NCBI RefSeq assembly: GCF_008152325.1
Contig: NZ_CP042243.1
Coordinates: 1,245,026 to 1,309,025 of the forward strand
DNA length: 64,000 nt
Direction: 5' to 3'
Origin: Crassaminicella thermophila
Lineage (GTDB): Bacteria; Bacillota; Clostridia; Peptostreptococcales; Thermotaleaceae
Every line of letters starts with the position of its first letter. The stretch's first letter is position 1. The position numbers and the translations under genes are program-made. The notes under the pieces are model-generated. The model saw nothing but the letters and a program-made list of their open reading frames with translations, had not been told where the DNA came from and ran no database searches. Of the stretch, positions 1 to 7,473 are shown piece after piece.

Positions 1-726
1 ATTGCCATGTTTTCGTGCTCTAATTTTATGTACACTTTTTACGCCATCGATTGATAAGGAGATTTTTTTTATATTATGAATAATCTCTTGAGATGGAGCA
101 GTATCCATTAATTCTGTTACGGCATCCCAATATATAGAAAATGCAGCCTTCATAATCATTAAAGCAACGATAAGACCGGCTATTGGGTCTAAAATAGGAA
201 AACCCATAACTGCTCCTGTAATACCAATAAGTGCTGCTATGGAAGAAAATGCATCTGTTCTATGATGCCATGCATCAGCTATTAATGCTTGGCTCTGAAT
301 TTTTGTGCCGATACTTACTGTATAGCGATACATCCATTCTTTTACCAGAATAGATAATAATGCAGCCCAAATGGCTATGGATTCTGGAGGTTTTAAGTTT
401 GGGTTTTTTAGAGATTTATAAGCAGACATTCCAATACCTATAGCAGTTATAAACAGGATAATAGCAACAATTTTTGCAACAATTGATTCAGCTTTGCCAT
501 GACCGTAGTGGTGTTTTTCATCAGGAGGTTGATGGGAGATTTTTATACTATGAAGTACAGCAATTGTAGAAATAATATCAGAACCAGAGTGTAGGGCATC
601 TGCAATCATAGCTGTACTACCAGCTAATAATCCAACAATAGCTTTCAAAGAAGTTAAAAGAATATTTCCTATGATACCAATCCAAGAAGCTTTTTTTCCT
701 AATAAGAGTCTTTCGTTATCATTCAT
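1..726 (-). CDS. Cation diffusion facilitator (CDF) family metal transporter, C-terminus outside window
   Basis: Inner-membrane divalent metal/proton antiporter of the CDF (FieF/YiiP) family, expected to export Zn, Fe or Mn. The 242 visible residues contain several hydrophobic segments and the two metal-site motifs of the family in helices 2 and 5: H46-xxx-D50 (in ALHSGSD) and H154-xxx-D158 (in DAWHHRTDAF). The start of the C-terminal cytoplasmic domain is visible (IDGVKSVHKIRARKHG) and the gene then runs off the window. I chose the ATG at 726 because AAAGGA lies 9 bases before it; the in-frame ATG at 735 would touch that site. The metal cannot be read from sequence. Confidence 0.93.
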   Translation of the reverse strand, partial: MNDNERLLLGKKASWIGIIGNILLTSLKAIVGLLAGSTAMIADALHSGSDIISTIAVLHSIKISHQPPDEKHHYGHGKAESIVAKIVAIILFITAIGIGMSAYKSLKNPNLKPPESIAIWAALLSILVKEWMYRYTVSIGTKIQSQALIADAWHHRTDAFSSIAALIGITGAVMGFPILDPIAGLIVALMIMKAAFSIYWDAVTELMDTAPSQEIIHNIKKISLSIDGVKSVHKIRARKHGN

Positions 727-837
727 GGTTTTCATTCCTTTCTAATAAAGTTTATTTATTAGTATGTTTTTAGATTATAAATTAAATGTTTCTATTTTGT
801 CAAATCTAATATATTCTTGAAAATTCTGTAAATACAA

Positions 838-868
838 TAAAGGACTTTACATGACGAAAAGTCCTTTT
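838..868 (-). terminator. Intrinsic terminator of the GNAT-like gene
   Basis: The arms around 838-848 and 857-868 (AAAGGACTTT / AAAAGTCCTTT) form a hairpin between the two reverse-strand genes. On the reverse strand it is followed by a T-rich stretch. Confidence 0.65.
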
Positions 869-876
869 AAAAACTC

Positions 877-1338
877 TTAAATTGGTTTTATATTTTGAAT
901 AAATTTAGGTTTTAAGGATACAATCATTTTATGAATACCAATCTGCTTAAAACCATTTTTTTTACAAAGGCCTATATGAAACTTTTGATTGATATTAAAA
1001 ATGAGCATTTCAAAATCTAAATATTGCACATGATTTATAATAATTCTAAGAATTTTTTCATCCAGTTTTTGTTTTCTTAAATTTTCTGGAAAGACAAAAT
1101 CGTCAATAACGATGTAAGGATAGGGTTCTGTACATTTGTCATAAAAACTTATAGTTATATATAATGTGTTATTTGCTTTGTACTTAAATATCCAATTATT
1201 ACAAGAAGTTTTAGTAAATATTTGACATGTAAATGAAATTTTACAAATCCTACCAAAAGTTTTTGATAAATGCATTAACTTAATAGGGTTAATTTTTTCA
1301 TAAATAGGAATTGTTTTTCTTATGTGTGAATACATCAT
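877..1338 (-). CDS. GNAT-like acetyltransferase, divergent
   Basis: A 153-residue soluble protein that I place only tentatively in the GNAT N-acetyltransferase fold. The C-terminal half has the usual pattern: a hydrophobic strand (YIVIDDFVF, about 75-84), a degenerate acetyl-CoA loop region (ENLRKQKLDEKIL) where the family normally has R/Q-x-x-G-x-G/A, then a strand and a late CKKNGF (125-130) resembling the common FYxKxGF motif. The loss of glycines in the loop means the activity is uncertain. AGGAGG lies 8 bases before the ATG at 1338. The gene diverges from the DEAD-box gene and ends at a hairpin before the CDF gene. The substrate is unknown. Confidence 0.5.
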   Translation of the reverse strand: MMYSHIRKTIPIYEKINPIKLMHLSKTFGRICKISFTCQIFTKTSCNNWIFKYKANNTLYITISFYDKCTEPYPYIVIDDFVFPENLRKQKLDEKILRIIINHVQYLDFEMLIFNINQKFHIGLCKKNGFKQIGIHKMIVSLKPKFIQNIKPI

Positions 1339-1519
1339 AATATATACCTCCTAAGTAAAATATATGAATAATATTTAAAGATTATTACTACTTGTATAAA
1401 AGTATATAAAATAATGTAAAATGTATATTAAATGTAAGTATAGAAAAAAATATTTGCAAAAGGCAGTAGATACATTTATAATGAACAAGAATGAAAAAAT
1501 AGGGAGAGATAAAATTATA

Positions 1520-3103
1520 ATGAACAATATTACATTTGAAGAATTAGGATTAAGAAAAGAGATTATAAGAGCTATAGATGATTTAGGGTTTGAGGAGCCA
1601 ACGCCGATCCAAAAATCTGCAATTCCATATATGCTACAAAAAAAGGATATTATTGGGCAGGCTCAAACAGGAACTGGTAAAACAGCTGCTTTTGGAATGC
1701 CAATTATTCATAATATACAAGCAGATATTAAGGCTCCTCAAGCATTGATTTTAACACCTACGAGGGAATTAGCTATTCAAGTAGCTGATGAAATAAGAAA
1801 ATTTTCAAAATATATACACGGCGTAAAAACTTTAGCTATTTACGGTGGCCAGCCTATTGAACGTCAGATTAAAGCATTGAAAGCAGGTGTTCAAATTATA
1901 ACAGGTACTCCGGGAAGATTATTAGATCATATACGTAGAAGAACCATAAGATTAAATGAAATTAATATAGTTGTTTTAGATGAAGCAGATCAAATGCTGG
2001 ATATGGGTTTTCAAGAAGATATAGAAAATATACTAAAAGAAATTCCTAAAGAGAGACAAACGGTGCTTTTTTCAGCTACAATTCCTAAAGAAATAGAAGC
2101 ATTAGCTAAAAACTATCAAAAAAATCCAAAGAAGGTAAAAGTAGTCCATGAGAAGCTTACAGTACCTCTTATTGAGCAATACTATTTTGAAGTAAAGGCT
2201 CGTGAAAAGCTAGAAGTATTATGTAGAGTATTAGATATGGAAAAAGAAGGGTTATCAGTAATATTTTGCAGAACTAAAAAAGGTGTTGATGAACTTGTTG
2301 AAAGTCTTCAAAGCAGAGGTTATTTTGCAGAAGGAATACATGGAGATTTAAAACAAGCCCAAAGAGATCGAGTAATGAAAAAATTTAGAGAAGGTACAAT
2401 AGAACTACTTGTAGCTACTGATGTAGCGGCTAGAGGTATTGATGTAGAAAATGTAGAAATGGTTATTAATTATGATATTCCTGAGGATTTAGAATATTAT
2501 GTACATAGAATAGGAAGAACAGGAAGAGCAGGAAAAGCTGGAGTAGCATATACTTTTGTGACAGGAAAACAGATAAGATTATTAAAAAGCATTGAAAAAT
2601 TCACAAAAACGAAAATAAAAAGAAAAAAGGTACCAACTATAAATGATTTAGCAGAAAGGCAAAGAGAACTTTTCTCTAATCGAATTATCAAGGTCATTGA
2701 AGAAGGACATTTAGGCCCTTATACTTCAATGATTGAACGTCTTGCAGAAGAATATAGTTCCATTGATATTGCAGCAGCTTTAGCAAAAATTATTATGGAA
2801 AAGAATAGAGTAGAGCTAGAAGAAGTAAAAGATCCCTTTGAGAATACAGGTGCTACTGAGTCAGGCATGGCTAGAATCTTTTTAAACATAGGTAAAAGGG
2901 ATAGAGTAAAGGTGGGAGATATCCTTGGTGCTATTGTTAATAAAGCGAAAATAGAAGGTAGTAGCGTAGGGACTATCGATATGTTTGATAAATTTACTTT
3001 TGTTGAGATTCCAATAGACCTTGCAGCAAAATTTACAAGTAATATTAATAAGATTAGAATTAAAGGGAAAAAAATAAAAGCAGAACCTGCAAATAGTAGA
3101 TAG
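1520..3103 (+). CDS. DEAD-box ATP-dependent RNA helicase with DbpA-type RNA-binding domain (CsdA/DeaD-like)
   Basis: ATP-dependent RNA helicase for RNA remodelling, ribosome assembly or cold adaptation. From the ATG at 1520 the protein has 527 residues: Q motif (PTPIQ), Walker A AQTGTGKT at about 48-55, DEAD at about 154-157, SAT at about 185-187, HRIGRTGR near 331, and a C-terminal domain (about 448-525) typical of the DbpA/CsdA RNA-binding fold (MARIFLNIG, KVGDILGAI, TFVEIP). An upstream GTA-AAATG start at 1421 is open, but the first 33 residues are unlike the family and AGGGAGAG sits 11 bases before 1520. The C-terminal domain suggests CsdA/DeaD rather than an RhlE-type protein. It is monocistronic, with its own terminator. 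Confidence 0.95.
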   Translation: MNNITFEELGLRKEIIRAIDDLGFEEPTPIQKSAIPYMLQKKDIIGQAQTGTGKTAAFGMPIIHNIQADIKAPQALILTPTRELAIQVADEIRKFSKYIHGVKTLAIYGGQPIERQIKALKAGVQIITGTPGRLLDHIRRRTIRLNEINIVVLDEADQMLDMGFQEDIENILKEIPKERQTVLFSATIPKEIEALAKNYQKNPKKVKVVHEKLTVPLIEQYYFEVKAREKLEVLCRVLDMEKEGLSVIFCRTKKGVDELVESLQSRGYFAEGIHGDLKQAQRDRVMKKFREGTIELLVATDVAARGIDVENVEMVINYDIPEDLEYYVHRIGRTGRAGKAGVAYTFVTGKQIRLLKSIEKFTKTKIKRKKVPTINDLAERQRELFSNRIIKVIEEGHLGPYTSMIERLAEEYSSIDIAAALAKIIMEKNRVELEEVKDPFENTGATESGMARIFLNIGKRDRVKVGDILGAIVNKAKIEGSSVGTIDMFDKFTFVEIPIDLAAKFTSNINKIRIKGKKIKAEPANSR

Positions 3104-3132
3104 ACAAGGATTTTTCTTTGTCTATTTTTCTT
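3099..3132 (+). terminator. Intrinsic terminator of the DEAD-box helicase gene
   Basis: TAGACAA(G) / CTTTGTCTA arms followed by TTTTTCTTT. The 5' arm overlaps the TAG stop codon. Confidence 0.8.
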
Positions 3133-3221
3133 TATGTCAGAATAAAAAATAAATATAGTATAATAAATATATAATTATATGAAATGTTTTAAAGATTTAT
3201 ACAAATGGAAAGAGGGTGGAG

Positions 3222-3566
3222 ATGATTCAAAAGAGATTCTATACCGATATGAATGTTTTAAAATCCATTTCAAAACCGTTTAAAAGAATAGGTGTACTGC
3301 ATAAACTAATAAAGGATCCTAATGTATCATTTTACAAAAAAATAATGCTTATAGGTGGATTAATATATGTCATTAGTCCTATAGATATTATTTCAGATCC
3401 TATTTTAGGCTTTGGATTTATAGATGATGCTGTATTAATGGTATATATTATTTCAAAAATATCAGACCAATTAGATAAATATATAGAAAAAGATTATGGA
3501 AAATTTAATAAAGAGAAGATTATTGAAGATGTAGAATATAAAGTACATGATGAACACGAACATTAA
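3222..3566 (+). CDS. YkvA family (DUF1232) small membrane protein
   Basis: A 114-residue protein with the DUF1232/YkvA signature: a basic amphipathic N-terminus, then IMLIGGLIYVISPIDIISD and a second hydrophobic segment GFIDDAVLMVYIIS, separated by the conserved SPIDxxxD and DD residues, and a charged C-terminus ending in EHEH. The family function is unknown. A GTG at 3216 is also in frame, but AGAGGG (3211-3216) sits 5 bases from the ATG at 3222, which I prefer. It lies alone between the helicase terminator and hpt; a TATAAT at 3159-3164 may be its -10. Confidence 0.85.
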   Translation: MIQKRFYTDMNVLKSISKPFKRIGVLHKLIKDPNVSFYKKIMLIGGLIYVISPIDIISDPILGFGFIDDAVLMVYIISKISDQLDKYIEKDYGKFNKEKIIEDVEYKVHDEHEH

Positions 3567-3605
3567 TTAGATATTTAAAAATAATATACACATAATAATG
3601 AATTA

Positions 3606-3614
3606 TGTTATAAT
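3606..3614 (+). promoter_or_regulatory. Extended -10 promoter element for hpt
   Basis: TGTTATAAT (TG, one base, TATAAT) ends 31 bases before the chosen hpt start. It also argues against the longer hpt reading frame starting at 3598, since that start would lie upstream of the -10. Confidence 0.55.
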
Positions 3615-3645
3615 AACCTTATCAAAAATAAGAGAGGTGAATGCT

Positions 3646-4185
3646 TTGAAATTAGATGTAGCACAAATTTTATTTTCAGAACAAGAAATTGAAGAAAAAG
3701 TAGCTGAATTAGGAAAGCAAATTACGAAAGATTATGAAGGAAAAGATTTGATATTAATAGGTGTTCTTAAGGGTGCAAATATTTTTATGAGTGATTTAAT
3801 GCGAAAAATAGACATACCAGTGACAATTGATTTTATGGCTGTATCTAGTTATGGTTTATCAACAGAAAGTTCAGGGGTTGTAAAAATTTTAAAAGATTTA
3901 GATCAAAGTATAGAAGACAAACATGTGATTATTATAGAGGATATTATAGATACAGGACTTACATTGCACTATTTATGTGAAAATTTATTATCTAGAAAGC
4001 CAAAAAGCTTAAAAATTTGTACATTATTAGATAAGCCTGAAAGAAGAAAAGTCGATATTAATATTGATTACAAAGGATTTGATATACCAGATGAATTTAT
4101 TATTGGATATGGAATTGATTATGCTGAAAAATATAGAAATCTTCCATATGTAGCTACTTTAAAGAGAGAAGTTTATGAAAAATAA
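3646..4185 (+). CDS. hpt: Hypoxanthine phosphoribosyltransferase
   Basis: Cytosolic purine salvage enzyme that joins hypoxanthine (often also guanine) to PRPP to give IMP or GMP. The 179-residue length from the TTG at 3646 matches the family. The PRPP loop IIIEDIIDTGLTL lies at about 95-107, LIGVLKGANIF near 36-46 is the other conserved phosphate-contact segment, and VDFMAVSSYG-like sequence precedes the mobile loop. AGAGAGGTGA sits 5 bases before the TTG. Frame is open back to 3598, but that N-terminus is not family-like. The gene is followed by hairpins and then a 57-residue ORF. PyrR, another PRT-fold protein in this window, is clearly distinct. Confidence 0.95.
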   Translation: MKLDVAQILFSEQEIEEKVAELGKQITKDYEGKDLILIGVLKGANIFMSDLMRKIDIPVTIDFMAVSSYGLSTESSGVVKILKDLDQSIEDKHVIIIEDIIDTGLTLHYLCENLLSRKPKSLKICTLLDKPERRKVDINIDYKGFDIPDEFIIGYGIDYAEKYRNLPYVATLKREVYEK

Positions 4186-4191
4186 GTGATC

Positions 4192-4215
4192 TTAAAGAAT
4201 AAAAAAATTCTTTAA
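4192..4215 (+). terminator. Hairpin after hpt, weak terminator candidate
   Basis: Perfect 9-bp arms TTAAAGAAT / ATTCTTTAA around an A6 loop, just after the hpt stop. No T-run follows, so termination would be weak. Confidence 0.4.
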
Positions 4216-4216
4216 T

Positions 4217-4255
4217 TCCTATACTAATACCGAAACTTATTCAAAAAGTATAGGA
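4217..4255 (+). promoter_or_regulatory. Inverted repeat covering the ribosome binding site of the 57-residue ORF
   Basis: TCCTATACT (4217-4225) and AGTATAGGA (4247-4255) are perfect 9-base inverted repeats with a 21-base loop. The 3' arm contains most of the AGGAG ribosome binding site of the ORF starting at 4264, so the folded RNA would hide it. Regulation is inferred from the pairing only. Confidence 0.5.
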
Positions 4256-4263
4256 GTGATATA

Positions 4264-4437
4264 ATGGTACAGAATCCAAATTTTGAAGAAATCAAAGAAA
4301 GATTTAGAAATGCAAATGTTGATGAAAAAATAAGAATATATACTACTACTCAAGGATTAACGGTTGATCAATTCAAAGAATTATTAAGAATGTTTCCTCT
4401 TCAATATTTAGATAAGCTAGAGAGAGCAATGGCATAG
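4264..4437 (+). CDS. Small hypothetical protein, 57 residues
   Basis: I do not recognise this protein. It is a real gene by its signals: AGGAG 5 bases before the ATG, codon use like its neighbours, and a clean terminator directly after the stop. It is charged and soluble, with no membrane segment. It begins MVQNPNFEEI, has a predicted helical N-terminal third rich in K, E and R, the central stretch IRIYTTTQGLTVDQFKELL, and ends DKLERAMA. The TVDQFKELLRMFP part looks like a short helix-loop-helix. It lies between hpt and a flavoprotein gene, with its ribosome site in an inverted repeat. Confidence 0.75.
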   Translation: MVQNPNFEEIKERFRNANVDEKIRIYTTTQGLTVDQFKELLRMFPLQYLDKLERAMA

Positions 4438-4442
4438 TATTT

Positions 4443-4471
4443 AAAAAGAACCACTAAGTGGTTCTTTTTGA
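4443..4471 (+). terminator. Intrinsic terminator of the 57-residue ORF
   Basis: Perfect 13-base arms AAAAAGAACCACT / AGTGGTTCTTTTT with a one-base centre, ending in a T-run. Confidence 0.85.
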
Positions 4472-4499
4472 TATAGTATCTTTTTATTGTTTTAGTCTA

Positions 4500-4528
4500 T
4501 TGTTTTATGTACATATTATACTTATAAT
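4500..4528 (+). promoter_or_regulatory. Sigma-A type promoter for the flavoprotein gene
   Basis: TTGTTT (4500-4505), 17 bases, TATAAT (4523-4528), placed 55 bases before the TTG start at 4584. Confidence 0.55.
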
Positions 4529-4583
4529 ATATAAGTAATCAATATTTTAACTTTATTAATTGATTTTATAGGAGGATATTTTT

Positions 4584-5156
4584 TTGAAGGCATTAGTTAT
4601 TTTAGGAAGTCCAAGAAATAAAATGAATACAGATATAATATTAAACAAGGTAATAGAAGGATTAGAACATAAAAAGGTTTTTGTTGAAAAGATTGAACTT
4701 AAAAAATTAAATATTAAACCGTGCATATCTTGTTATGCTTGTGCAAAAACAGGTATTTGCTATATAAAGGATGATATGCAGAAAATATATGATAAATTTG
4801 ATAAAGCTGATATTGTTGTGGTGGCTTCTCCTTTATATTTTAATTCTGTGACGAGTATTACAAAAACTATGATAGATAGATGTCAAGTGTTTTGGTCTAG
4901 TAAATATGTTTTAAATAATCCATCTATTGATAGATATAAAAAGAGAATGGGAATGTTTATTTGTACTGCTGGTGGAGTGCAAAAAGAAAATGGTTATTTA
5001 GGTGCTACTCTTGTAATGGATCTATTTTTTAAAGCAATAAATACAGAATATAAGTATAATTTTCTTATAGATCATACAGATGATGTATTTGTTAAAGATC
5101 GGCCTGATGTACTTAAAAAAGCTTTTGAAATGGGGAAAAAATTAGCTGAAATTTAA
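4584..5156 (+). CDS. Flavodoxin-fold NAD(P)H-dependent reductase, iron-sulfur flavoprotein-like
   Basis: A 190-residue FMN-binding flavodoxin-like protein. It opens with the FMN phosphate loop of the family (VILGSPRNKMNT, 5-16). C47, C50, C53 and C59 form a compact CX2CX2CX5C motif as in archaeal and clostridial iron-sulfur flavoproteins, so a [4Fe-4S] cluster is possible. ASPLYFNSVTS follows at about 91-101, and ICTAGGVQ near 130-140 is the second flavin loop. It starts at TTG 4584 with GGAGG 8 bases upstream. Donor and acceptor are not readable; small electron-transfer or redox-stress roles are usual in anaerobes. It is monocistronic. Confidence 0.85.
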   Translation: MKALVILGSPRNKMNTDIILNKVIEGLEHKKVFVEKIELKKLNIKPCISCYACAKTGICYIKDDMQKIYDKFDKADIVVVASPLYFNSVTSITKTMIDRCQVFWSSKYVLNNPSIDRYKKRMGMFICTAGGVQKENGYLGATLVMDLFFKAINTEYKYNFLIDHTDDVFVKDRPDVLKKAFEMGKKLAEI

Positions 5157-5187
5157 TTAATTGCTCGAAAAATTATAATTATTCATT

Positions 5188-5214
5188 TTGATAAAACTAT
5201 ATATGTGATATAAT
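5188..5214 (+). promoter_or_regulatory. Promoter of the pduL-like gene (extended -10)
   Basis: TTGATA (5188-5193) and TGATATAAT (5206-5214). The spacer is only 15 bases, but the TG extension compensates. Confidence 0.5.
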
Positions 5215-5278
5215 GTATTCGTATTGCTATAGTTACCTATACATAAATCATTACATATAAACGAAGGAGTGAATTTTT

Positions 5279-5854
5279 ATGTCAAACAATTTTGTGCCTG
5301 TTGGATTATCCAATAGACATCTTCACTTAAGTCAAGAACATATTGAAATTTTATTTGGAGAAGGTTACGAGTTAACAAAATTTAAAGATTTAAGTCAGCC
5401 TGGACAATACGCTTGTAATGAAAAAGTTGATATTGTTGGACCAAAAGGAACACTTAAAGGAGTAAGAATTTTAGGACCAGCAAGAGGAAAAACTCAAATT
5501 GAGATCTCTCTTGCAGATGGATTTGTTTTAGGAGTAAAACCACCAGTAAGAGATTCTGGAGATTTAGCAGGAAGCCCAGGAGCGAAAATTGTTGGACCAA
5601 AAGGTGAAGTAACAATTGAAGAAGGGGTTATTGCAGCTGCTAGACATATTCATATGCATACTTCAGATGCAGAGAAATTTGGGGTAAAAGATAAGGATAT
5701 TGTTAAAGTAAAAGTTGAAGGTAAAAGAGGAATGATTTTTGAAAATGTGTTGGTAAGAGTACATCCAACATATGCACTTGAAATGCACGTTGATATGGAC
5801 GAAGGAAACGCTGCAGGCATTAAGAATGGTGATATGCTTGAGGTTTTAAAATAG
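5279..5854 (+). CDS. pduL: Phosphate propanoyltransferase/phosphotransacetylase of the PduL family
   Basis: Zinc enzyme that exchanges acyl-CoA and phosphate to form an acyl phosphate and CoA; in fermenters it feeds acetate or propionate kinase. At 191 residues it has the usual PduL length. The two zinc-binding clusters are intact: NRHLHL with H14 and H16, and ARHIHMH with H123, H125 and H127. The conserved PVRDSGDLAGSPG segment (about 89-101) with R91 is also present. There is no encapsulation peptide-like extension and no propanediol or microcompartment gene nearby, so this is a free cytosolic housekeeping type. ATG at 5279 follows AAGGAGTGA. Confidence 0.92.
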   Translation: MSNNFVPVGLSNRHLHLSQEHIEILFGEGYELTKFKDLSQPGQYACNEKVDIVGPKGTLKGVRILGPARGKTQIEISLADGFVLGVKPPVRDSGDLAGSPGAKIVGPKGEVTIEEGVIAAARHIHMHTSDAEKFGVKDKDIVKVKVEGKRGMIFENVLVRVHPTYALEMHVDMDEGNAAGIKNGDMLEVLK

Positions 5855-5864
5855 TTTATAAATG

Positions 5865-5894
5865 AAAAGAATGGCTTTTGTGCCATTCTTTTTT
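5865..5894. terminator. Bidirectional terminator between pduL and ychF
   Basis: AAAAGAATGGC / GCCATTCTTTT arms with a short loop and a T-run on the forward side; the A-run before the stem serves the convergent ychF. Confidence 0.85.
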
Positions 5895-5914
5895 ATATAC
5901 TTATTAATTTTTAT

Positions 5915-7006
5915 TTACACGTTAAATCTAAACAATATTACATCTCCATCTTGTACGACATAATCTTTTCCTTCTAGTCTTACTAGACCCTTTTCCTTTG
6001 CATTTGCCATGCTTCCTGCTGCAACTAAGTTATCAAAGCTAATGGTTTCAGCTCTGATAAATCCTCTTTCTATATCTGTGTGAATCTTTCCAGCTGCTTG
6101 AGGTGCTTTTGTACCTATTTTTATAGTCCATGCTCTTACTTCTTGTGGACCAGCTGTTAAGAAACTTATAAGACCAAGCAATCTATATCCAGCTTTGATT
6201 AATTTATCAAGGCCAGATTCTTCAAGTCCTAATTCTTCTAAAAATTGAGCTTTTTCTTCATCATCAAGCTCTGATATTTCTGATTCAATTTTAGCACATA
6301 CTACAACAACTTCTGCATTTTCAGTTTTAGCATGTTTTCTTACTTCTTGAACCATTGCGTTATCATTATCTTCTAATAAATCTTCTTCAGAAACGTTGGC
6401 AACATAAATGATTGGCTTATAAGATAACAAACTAAATCCTTTTATCATTTCTTGTTCATCTTCTGTTAAATCTAGAGTTCTAGCAGATTTTCCTTCTTCA
6501 AGAGTTTGTTTGATTCGTTCTAATAAATCTAATTCTTTTTGTAAAGATTTATCACCTTTAAGTAATTTTTTTGTTTTTTGAATTCTTCGATCAATTACTT
6601 CGATGTCTGAAAAAATTAATTCTAAATTTATTGTTTCAATATCTCTTAAGGGACCTACGCTACCTTCTACATGTACAATATTTTCATCTTCAAAACATCT
6701 TACTACATGAATAATTGCCGCAACTTCACGGATATGAGATAAGAATTTATTTCCTAAACCTTCTCCTTTGCTTGCTCCTTTTACAAGACCTGCAATATCG
6801 TAAAATTCAATAGCAGTAGGAACTACTTTTTGCGAATCATACATTTCTCTTAATATTTCTAGTCTTTTATCAGGAACGGAAACAACGCCAACATTTGGTT
6901 CTATGGTACAAAATGGATAGTTTGCTGATTCAGCACCAGCTTTTGTGATAGCATTAAACAGTGTACTTTTTCCTACGTTTGGTAAACCAACGATACCTAA
7001 TTTCAT
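5915..7006 (-). CDS. ychF: YchF/OLA1 family redox-regulated ATPase
   Basis: Obg-family P-loop nucleotidase that binds ribosomes; despite the GTPase-like fold the family prefers ATP. The 363-residue length is standard. G1 is GLPNVGKST at about 6-14; the switch region YDIAGLVKGASKGEGLGNKFL is canonical; the G4 site reads NVSEED in place of NKxD, the change linked to ATP specificity. A coiled-coil insertion (about 130-190) and a C-terminal TGS domain (FLTAGPQEVRAW onward) follow. GGAAG lies before the ATG at 7006. It is transcribed convergently to pduL as a single gene. Confidence 0.97.
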   Translation of the reverse strand: MKLGIVGLPNVGKSTLFNAITKAGAESANYPFCTIEPNVGVVSVPDKRLEILREMYDSQKVVPTAIEFYDIAGLVKGASKGEGLGNKFLSHIREVAAIIHVVRCFEDENIVHVEGSVGPLRDIETINLELIFSDIEVIDRRIQKTKKLLKGDKSLQKELDLLERIKQTLEEGKSARTLDLTEDEQEMIKGFSLLSYKPIIYVANVSEEDLLEDNDNAMVQEVRKHAKTENAEVVVVCAKIESEISELDDEEKAQFLEELGLEESGLDKLIKAGYRLLGLISFLTAGPQEVRAWTIKIGTKAPQAAGKIHTDIERGFIRAETISFDNLVAAGSMANAKEKGLVRLEGKDYVVQDGDVILFRFNV

Positions 7007-7162
7007 TCGTAACTCTTCCTTTCAAACGATCTATGTGATTTTTATACAAATTAAATTATAACTGATAAAGTTGAGTAGTTCAACAAAAACAAATTATATA
7101 CCTATATAAATAGAATATATTTAAATAAAATACTTATACTATTTATAAAAATAAAAGGGAAG

Positions 7163-7375
7163 GTGAAAAAAATAGACAGAAAAGAGCAAATCAAAGAAAT
7201 TCTTTATTATGTAGATAATCATAGAGATGAACATATTAGCAGGAATATTTGTGCTAGAATATTAGGAGAAACTGATAGAGTTAGCATTGATGATGAAATG
7301 ATTAGAGAGTTAAAAGTAAAGTTACCAACAACAAAGCAAGAGGAAATCACATCGATATATAAAGCTATTCATTAA
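7163..7375 (+). CDS. Small hypothetical protein, 70 residues
   Basis: I do not recognise this protein. It is charged and soluble, starts MKKIDRKEQIKEILYYVDNH and ends EITSIYKAIH, with no membrane segment. The pattern of alternating charged and aliphatic residues suggests a helical bundle. The reading frame opens at GTG 7163, which follows AAAAGGGA very closely (about 2 bases), so initiation is not ideal and the exact start is uncertain. A strong terminator follows the stop, which supports a real transcription unit diverging from ychF. Confidence 0.6.
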   Translation: MKKIDRKEQIKEILYYVDNHRDEHISRNICARILGETDRVSIDDEMIRELKVKLPTTKQEEITSIYKAIH

Positions 7376-7395
7376 TAAAGCATTATGATTAAGAG

Positions 7396-7425
7396 AAAGA
7401 TAGGACAGTTGATCCTATCTTTTTT
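7396..7425 (+). terminator. Intrinsic terminator of the 70-residue ORF
   Basis: Perfect 10-base arms AAAGATAGGA / TCCTATCTTT with a 7-base loop and a T-run. Confidence 0.85.
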
Positions 7426-7473
7426 CATATTTAATTGAAAAAATCAATAGAATGAAATAGGAGGTGAATTTTT

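Noticed and set aside
2497-2697. Reverse-strand open frame inside the DEAD-box gene, with many similar antisense frames elsewhere (for example 15046-15306, 22813-23205, 44343-44705)
   Set aside because: They lie opposite clear conserved genes, lack ribosome sites and have low-complexity S/F/I-rich translations expected from antisense AT-rich DNA.
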